Shown: positions 18,475 to 23,944 of the stretch, in pieces | Numbering within the stretch: the first letter of the stretch is position 1 | How the letters are laid out: every line of letters begins with the position of its first letter | NCBI GenBank assembly: GCA_003427395.1 | Contig: BFEA01000734.1 | Location: forward strand, 30,615 to 54,558 | Length of the DNA: 23,944 nucleotides | From: Chara braunii | Lineage: Eukaryota > Streptophyta > Charophyceae > Charales > Characeae | Direction: 5' to 3' | Made by a program: the position numbers and the translations under genes | The notes under the pieces: generated by a model | Database searches by the model: none | What the model was told of the DNA's origin: nothing | The model's input: the letters and a program-made list of their open reading frames with translations, nothing else

Positions 18475-20039
18475 CCTGTCGCGCGCGGTGGTCTTGCACC
18501 CTATCGGGAGCACAGAACCTCACGGTCGTGTTACGCAGGATATATTCTTGAGGAATAACCAGTCACCACTCCAACCGTGCGCTCGTGCTATACCTCTCAC
18601 GACAACCCACGACAGGTCGGGGAGCCGTGAGGTTCAACTTACCTCTACCCAAGGGGCTGTCACCACCCTCAGGTAGGCGAATACCTGCTTAGCTACTGAC
18701 CCACGTGCAAAGGCTTTTACATGTCTTTGTAGAGGTAGGTCGACCGAGGGCGTTTGCTCGATCGCTGTAGCATAAAATGGGGTACGCGCGGTAAGACGCC
18801 TAAAACTGACCCGTTAGATATTCAGGTCGAACTTTTAATAAGGCAGTATATTTCCGCTACTGCGTAATGTATTATTCTCTTTGACCAATACCACTCAAAC
18901 CTTCTCTCTACCAAAGAGCGTCCTACCTTTCTTAACAAGTTATGACTTAACTGAACATCAGAATAACTAAGTTGGACATATGATGAATATAGAAGTATTA
19001 CCACCAAGAACCCTTCCCTCTTTCACAAGTGTTGTGTGTCCGAGACTCTTCAACAGATCAGGTCCAGTTCAATCCAAAATCACGCACAAAAACAGACCTG
19101 CACAGAATAATGCAAAGACAGTTCACATGCCATGCACTAACGGAGTCAACCACCAACCATTGACCAAGTCCCTTACTTCCCAAACCATGTATGACAGCCT
19201 TGTCTTTCCAAAGACGTAACCCCAACCCCCTCACACTTCTACAAAGGACCCTTGAGAGTGACTAGGACCATTTAGGCAATGACCACAGGTGACAGTTTTA
19301 CTGATCACATAGTTTGACTTTAGAGGTGGGTATCAAGTCAAAGGAGAAAGTTGAATCGTTAACAACCGACTTGTTATCGATAGATAACAAAAATTTGGGT
19401 CCTTTTCTGTAGAACCTCTTCCTTGAAATGAAGTAGATAAACAGGGACCTGCACACACACAGGTCAAGAAAGATTCAACACTCCCACTTGATTCCCACAT
19501 ATTGACATCTAAGGGTAAAGCCCTTAGACATGGGTAGTGAGCTCTGGGATCGACACCCCAGGCCTAATCCCTAGTCTTACTCTCACAACCCTACCCTAAG
19601 CCGTTTGTCACTCTCTCCTCTCTTTCAAGGAGTCTCATGCCTGTGTCCTAAGTCGTCTCTAGGGAAACTCAAGTTTTACCCTACTTTAAGTCCTTCCACT
19701 CTCTCTTGGAAATAAGCGCACCATTTTGACGCTTATGTAGACGAGATATAACTCTTTCATCATCGTGGCCTTCCATCCGAAAGCTATGGACAACTATAGA
19801 CTGCGAGGCAATTCTTAAGTTTCTTTCTCCCGCGGTCCTATATTCTTTCCTTGTTCCTTTTCCGGATACGTAAAGACTTTACTCCAACAGGAGCATTGTT
19901 TTTTCCTTTCTCTTCAACTTGTTCTGACATACTCAAGTAGCAGATTGATTTAGACATGAATCTTTTGCTACTTGGCCAATACCAAGCAAATCTGTTAGTC
20001 GAACAGAGAGTCGAGTAAGCCGTATATGAGTATTGATCT

Positions 20040-20690
20040 CCCTTTTTAGCCCCACTTGATCTAATCAGAGTAGCAGGACAACTCACACATGAGCATCCTT
20101 TCTTCAACAATGAGTTGAGACTCCTACAGAAGCACCCTACTACTTGCTTTAGGTATACTCCTGGAAGATGTGGATGTCAGTCCTTTCCCAGGGTTAATAA
20201 TGGTCTGCGTCAATAATAGGCAACCCGCACAACAACCCCCTTCTATCACGTGACCAGATCCTCTTTATGAGTGCAATAGGATAATCCTCACAAGGGTATC
20301 CTGTTGCTTTTCTGAAGCTGACCGTCCTGACCGGGTTAGTTTTGGACAGAAGACGAGTGCTTAGGATATTCCTACAGGAGTACCCTCTTAGAGAGTTAGT
20401 ACATAATCAAGTAGGTAAGAGACAGACCCCAACAGAGACCCCTCTAGTACTTTCCTTGGGTAATAAGTAGTCCAGCCATTAACCAAGTAATAGGTTGACT
20501 CCTACAGAAGCCTCCCCTCTACCGGTTTGGTGGTCGGACTGTCAGAAGGTAAATAAGTTAATGAAGAAAGAGAAACAACGTGGTTTACTACCTCCAGATG
20601 GTCGTTAGTCAGCCTTCGACTTTAAGCGTGTGAATAGGATGACCCTCCCAGGAGCCTTCCCTTTATTATTTTCTAAGTGTCTGGCCCGTT
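20040..20690. repeat. Older, diverged tandem units with a short palindrome
   Basis: A word of the form ACTC-(AC/CT)ACA(T/G)-GAG recurs near 20082, 20121, 20366 and 20504, with related words near 20288 and 20650. Each is followed by a C-rich ACC-CC word. These look like decayed copies of the longer (91-bp) version of the neighbouring 71-bp array. Confidence 0.5.
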
Positions 20691-21640
20691 TTTCCAGACA
20701 CGACGACAGTCGATCCGGTAGGGAGTAAGATAACTCACACATGAGTACCTAGTTTACTTCATAAGTTAATGTTAGACATTCTTTCCCGTCACGACGACAA
20801 CCGATCTGGTAAGGTAGTGAGATAACTCATACATGAGTGCCTAAGTTAGCTCATAGTCAGTGTCCGAACCCCTCTCCCGTCTCGACGACAGTCGATCTAG
20901 TAGAGAGTACCTATTTTAGTTCATAAGTAGTTGCTTGTACCCTCGTCCCATCCCGACAACAGCCGATCCGGTAGAATGTACTTAGATCAGTTTATAAGTA
21001 TTTGTTGGTACCCTCGTCCCATCACGACGACAACCGATCCGGTAGAGTGTACTTAGATTAGTTCAAAAGTATTTGTTCGTACCCCCGTCCCATCACCACG
21101 ACAACCGATCCGGTAGAGAGTACTTAAGATTAGTCAGTGAGTATTCGTTTGTACCCTCGTTCCCTCACGACGACAGCCGCTCAGGTAGAGAGTACCAAAT
21201 CTAGTTCATAAGTTATAGTCAGATATCCCCTTCCCGTCACGACGACAACCGTTACGGTCGAGGGTACCTGCTTTAGTTTACACGCTATTGTTAGTACCCC
21301 ATTTCCCATCACGACAACAACCGATCTGGTTAGGAGTACTTGAATTAGTTCACAAGTATTTATGTGTACCCTCGTCCCATCACGACGACAGTCGTTCCGG
21401 TAGAGAGCTCTTAGATTAGTTCATAAGTAATTGTTTGTACCCTCGTCCCCTCACGACGACAGCCACTCAGGTAGAGAGTACTCAGATCAGTTTTATAAGT
21501 ATTTTGTTTGTACCCTCGTCGCCTCACGACGACAGCCGCTCAGGTAGAGAGTACTTAGATTAATTTATAGATTATCATTAGGACCCCCTTCCTGTTACGA
21601 CGACAGTCGAACAGACAAAGGGCAAGGTGACTCATACGTG
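20690..21640. repeat. 71-bp minisatellite array, about 13 copies
   Basis: The core CACGACGACA-RYCGATCCGGTAGAGAGTAC recurs with its CGAT word (or variant) at 20711, 20802, 20893, 20964, 21035, 21106, 21178, 21250, 21322, 21393, 21464, 21537 and 21608. The spacing is 91 bp for the first two intervals and 71-73 bp for the rest. The 20-bp difference is an extra segment carrying the palindrome ACTCACACATGAGT. ACCG-ATC-CGGT is a second small palindrome in the core. Copies diverge by substitutions but hardly by indels. Confidence 0.85.
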
Positions 21641-21720
21641 AGTACCTAATTATCCATCCTTAGTGACGTCAGAGCATACACAAGTAGCACGACGGCTCAC
21701 ACATGAGCCTCCATCGCCCT

Positions 21721-22270
21721 ACCTTTGTTCTTCAAGCCCAAACAACCTAGGTTCCTTCTTGGTTACTTTATGTTCCTTCCTTTTCACCAGGCAGGATTCT
21801 TATACCAATCACATATCATTTTCCTCTTCTGATTATCTTAATCCTGAAAAAAGTACAAGCAGTATATCATACAATCACACAGGCAGTCCAATAGAAGGGC
21901 GTAACCTGTAATGCATATGGGAAAAGGATAAGGTGACGCGTACTTCATGTTTCCCTGCCTCCAGAGTTCCTCCTGAACTCCGGCAGAGCTCCCACAATCG
22001 CCCTGTATTCGGTGATGTATGGTCAATGCAACCGATTGCGAGCACTTATAGCCAGTAAAGATGAGTATTATGTGAGTGGAAACTCAGCCCCAACCAATCA
22101 TATTCAAAGAGATGGATATTTTTAGGAGATCCGATCATGGCAAAGATAGGGAATGACGGAGGTGGCAGGCATCATCGCGTCGTGACTCCGTTTCCCTCTT
22201 CCCCAAATGCCCCATGCTTTCTTCACTCTTCGGCCCTTGCTCCAATTGTGATGTCTCAAAAATAGCCATA
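21721..22270. other. Stretch without a recognised gene
   Basis: Mixed-composition sequence with short open frames that show no recognisable protein features. A palindromic word AACCTAGGTT lies near 21744. I see no RNA gene. Confidence 0.4.
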
Positions 22271-22279
22271 GTAAAACAC

Positions 22280-22400
22280 CTGAAAATAACAATAATGATA
22301 ATAATAATAATAATAATAGCCACAATTAGTAATAACAATCATAAAAAAAAAAAAATAATAATAAAAAAAAAATAAATAAATAATAATCGTAATAATAGGA
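22280..22400. repeat. AAT and A-rich microsatellite cluster
   Basis: AAT units from about 22290, then A-runs with AAT and AAAT to about 22400. The Ile/Leu-rich minus-strand open frames here come from the repeat. Confidence 0.85.
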
Positions 22401-22704
22401 AGTCAAACATCTTGTCAAGAAAGTCCCGATTATTCTTCCAAGGAACAAGGCGGGTGAAGATGTCTTATTTATGCACCACTTATTGAAGACTTTCCCCACT
22501 TTCGCATCCTCCCTTTTTGCTATCGCTATGCTGTTCTGGGCATGGCAACCCTGGTCGTTTGCCCTGCATGAGTGTTTCTGAGGTTACGTGTGTGTGCATT
22601 GTAACTGTCGTCCTGCCCGCAAATCATGCGGCCGCATGCTTGCTGTTCCGCGCATGTGTTTGCTAGCCTTGCGGGTGCATGGTTGCAACTCTTCATGTTT
22701 GGTC

Positions 22705-22930
22705 ATAGCCAATCAGTGTTCCTGCCACCGACTGTGATTCTCATCGCATGATGCCCGCATGCGGATGCGGTGATAACGCTGCACTGTAGTCAACTAGCCA
22801 ACAACAACTGCCTGAGGCCCACCATCGCGCAGCCACCACCAGTGTATAAGTTGACAATGCATCTAGTCACTATCAGCATCGGAACCGAAGCACACTGAGT
22901 TGTCGATCTCCACAAACGATCTCGAGGACC
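22705..22930 (+). promoter_or_regulatory. Possible CCAAT/TATA promoter and first exon end
   Basis: GCCAATCAGTG at about 22708 fits a CCAAT box, and GTATAAG at about 22844 fits a TATA element. About 85 nt further on, CTCGAGGACCTG|GTATGT could be a splice donor. The upstream 150 nt carry several GCATG words, including CCGCATGCGG. No protein start is obvious, and no known gene follows inside the window, so this is a weak call. Confidence 0.2.
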
Positions 22931-22934
22931 TGGT

Positions 22935-23460
22935 ATGTCTCTTTGCATTTCTTTGTCCGCGTATGCGTCTGTCTATTTATGCGTCTTGTCTGTTTGGTGG
23001 TCCGTGTTCGGTCGTTCGTTCATCTGCCCGCATTTGCGTGCGCCCTCTTTTCTCTCTTTCTCTCTCTCTGTGCGTTTGCCCGTCCCGCTGTCTTGCCTGT
23101 CTGAGTATCTGCCAGTCGGTCGCTGTCTGTTGACACCCGTTTCTTATTTTGTCTCGTCTGGCAGCGTTCAACAGTTTATGTGTCTGTTTGCCCTTGTCTG
23201 TCTCCTTTGTGTTTGTCTGATCAGTATGTATATCTGTCTTCTTGTTTGCTTGGCCTGACCTTTTACTTACAATGTATCTGCTCGTTTGTGTCTGTCAGTC
23301 TCAGTTCGTTCGTGTTTGTCTGCCAGGATCTGTCCGTCACTGTATGCCCGTTTTGTCTGCTTGTGGGTCTGTTTCAGTTCGACCATCCGTTTCAACCTGT
23401 GTAAGTTGATCTGACTGACCATCTGTGTCAGTCTGTATTTTGTCTGCATGTCTTCCTTCT
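22935..23460 (+). repeat. TGTCTG-rich, A-poor low-complexity tract
   Basis: About 500 nt dominated by TGTC, TCTG, TTTG and CGTT words, with few A residues on the plus strand. It looks like a very degenerate TGTC tandem repeat. The overlapping open frames (up to 107 codons, Cys/Leu/Ser-rich) follow from the base bias and are not called as genes. Confidence 0.6.
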
Positions 23461-23549
23461 TTCTTTCTTCTAGCTGTAGTCCACCTCCGACTCCCTTCTA
23501 CACACAATCCCTCATTTTTCTGTGTTTTCATTCTTGCCCCCTTATGAAT

Positions 23550-23568
23550 CCTCTCTCTCTCTCTCTCT
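23550..23568. repeat. (CT)n microsatellite
   Basis: Short uninterrupted CT dinucleotide run. Confidence 0.85.
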
Positions 23569-23598
23569 TCTGGATGCTGTCAACCAGTAGCAATAGCA

Positions 23599-23636
23599 AC
23601 AATAATAATTAATAATAATAACAGAATAATAATAAC

Positions 23637-23707
<71 letters not shown>
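23599..23707. repeat. (AAT)n microsatellite, longest in the window
   Basis: AAT run, interrupted up to about 23638 and then nearly pure for about 65 nt. The last 235 nt of the window (23708-23944) hold nothing that I can support. Confidence 0.95.
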
Positions 23708-23708
<1 letters not shown>

Positions 23709-23944
23709 GTGAGGCTTCGATACTCAAATCGTACAATTTAGATCGTATCTTAGTGTCCAAAAAACAGCATTGTATCATCACGATATCGACGCATCACTGA
23801 AATCAAATATAAATGAGAGTTTTTCTCTGGCCACTGCTGAACCCTCTCCCTATTATGGTGCTAGGTGCCCAGACCGCAGATAGCAGATCCTGCCTAACCT
23901 TCTACAACGTTGCTGGTGACGTCCATATCTTGCTGAAGCATAAG

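Larger units (their letters stand above)
5536..18476 (-). mobile_element. Large Ty3/gypsy-type LTR retroelement, internal domain
   Basis: Read on the minus strand this holds a PBS, ORF1, ORF2, ORF2', gag, protease, reverse transcriptase, RNase H, integrase and ORF3. The PR-RT-RH-IN order and the GPY module after integrase are those of Ty3/gypsy elements. A tRNA-Asp PBS and an extra ORF after pol recall Athila-like plant elements, but lineage cannot be fixed without a tree. At about 13 kb the internal domain is long, partly because of the extra ORFs and a 376-bp insertion. Gag-pol contains about eleven nonsense codons and at least five frameshifts, so the copy cannot make a full polyprotein. 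ORF2 is the only long unit without a stop. Confidence 0.8.
18477..21720 (-). repeat. LTR (5' LTR of the retroelement), outer end uncertain
   Basis: On the minus strand this block ends in CGCGCGACA directly before the PBS, giving the CA end expected of an LTR. It holds many short stem-loops (for example AAGCG-CACCATTTTGA-CGCTT near 19724 and AAGGG-TAAAG-CCCTT near 19511) and no recognisable coding region, as usual for LTRs. The outer boundary is not determined; 21720 is chosen because the tandem array and its palindromic motif end there. Over 3 kb is long for an LTR, so part of it may be flanking satellite DNA. Confidence 0.4.

Noticed and set aside
18980-19219. 79-codon plus-strand open frame in the LTR-like block
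   Set aside because: No similarity to any family and no supporting signals; likely chance in noncoding sequence.
20690-21640. CRISPR-like array
   Set aside because: The whole unit is repeated without unique spacers, and the context is eukaryotic; it is a minisatellite.
22935-23258. 107-codon Cys/Leu-rich plus-strand open frame
   Set aside because: It lies within a TGTCTG-rich low-complexity tract with several overlapping open frames on both strands.
23542-23781. Poly-Leu minus-strand open frame
   Set aside because: Translation of the AAT microsatellite.

Overview
The window looks like repeat-rich nuclear DNA of a plant-lineage eukaryote. It has long (AAT)n microsatellites, tRNA-derived SINE-like pieces, a MITE-like insertion and one very large, decayed Ty3/gypsy-type LTR retroelement on the minus strand. 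The Gag, protease and RT wording resembles polyproteins I remember from the charophyte alga Chara braunii; that is recollection, not a search, so the organism call is moderate at best. No intact housekeeping gene is visible.

Layout. 1-2800: microsatellites, a 160-nt pyrimidine tract and a degenerate CA/CT composite repeat, with no convincing gene. 2970-3190: a short perfect hairpin and two convergent tRNA-like (SINE-like) segments around an A11 run. 3190-5530: sequence with no gene I can support, rich in short inverted repeats; it may be degraded LTR-like DNA. 5536-18476: internal domain of the retroelement, read right to left. 18477-about 21720: the adjoining LTR or LTR-like block, which ends in a 71-bp tandem array. 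21720-23944: microsatellites, a possible CCAAT/TATA promoter and a TCTG-rich low-complexity tract.

The retroelement in its own 5'-to-3' direction has these parts. (a) A primer binding site that matches the 3' end of plant tRNA-Asp at 18 of 20 bases. (b) A small basic/acidic ORF1. (c) A 376-bp MITE-like insertion. (d) Two tandem, clearly paralogous ORFs of no family I recognise (ORF2 at 16643-15852 and ORF2' at 15582-14839). (e) Gag with an RGG- and GYNQ-rich low-complexity region and a variant zinc knuckle. (f) Protease (DTGA), reverse transcriptase (YIDD), RNase H and integrase (DD35E, GPY module), in the Ty3/gypsy order. (g) After pol, a roughly 760-codon ORF3 that itself looks like a second Gag: two gag-like repeats, a coiled coil and a canonical CCHC knuckle. 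Every unit except ORF2 carries stops or frameshifts, mostly readable as C-to-T or G-to-A changes (CAG/CAA to stop, TGG to TGA), so this copy is dead.

The most interesting points are the extra ORFs on both sides of gag-pol and their splice-like signals. A good donor (GAG|GTGAGT) lies in the last codons of pol, and a good pyrimidine tract plus CAG acceptor lies just before ORF3, defining a 142-nt candidate intron. Similar acceptors sit 20-21 nt before the ATGs of both ORF2 and ORF2'. This suggests an LTR element that expresses accessory proteins by splicing. No 3' LTR matching the block next to the PBS was found by eye.
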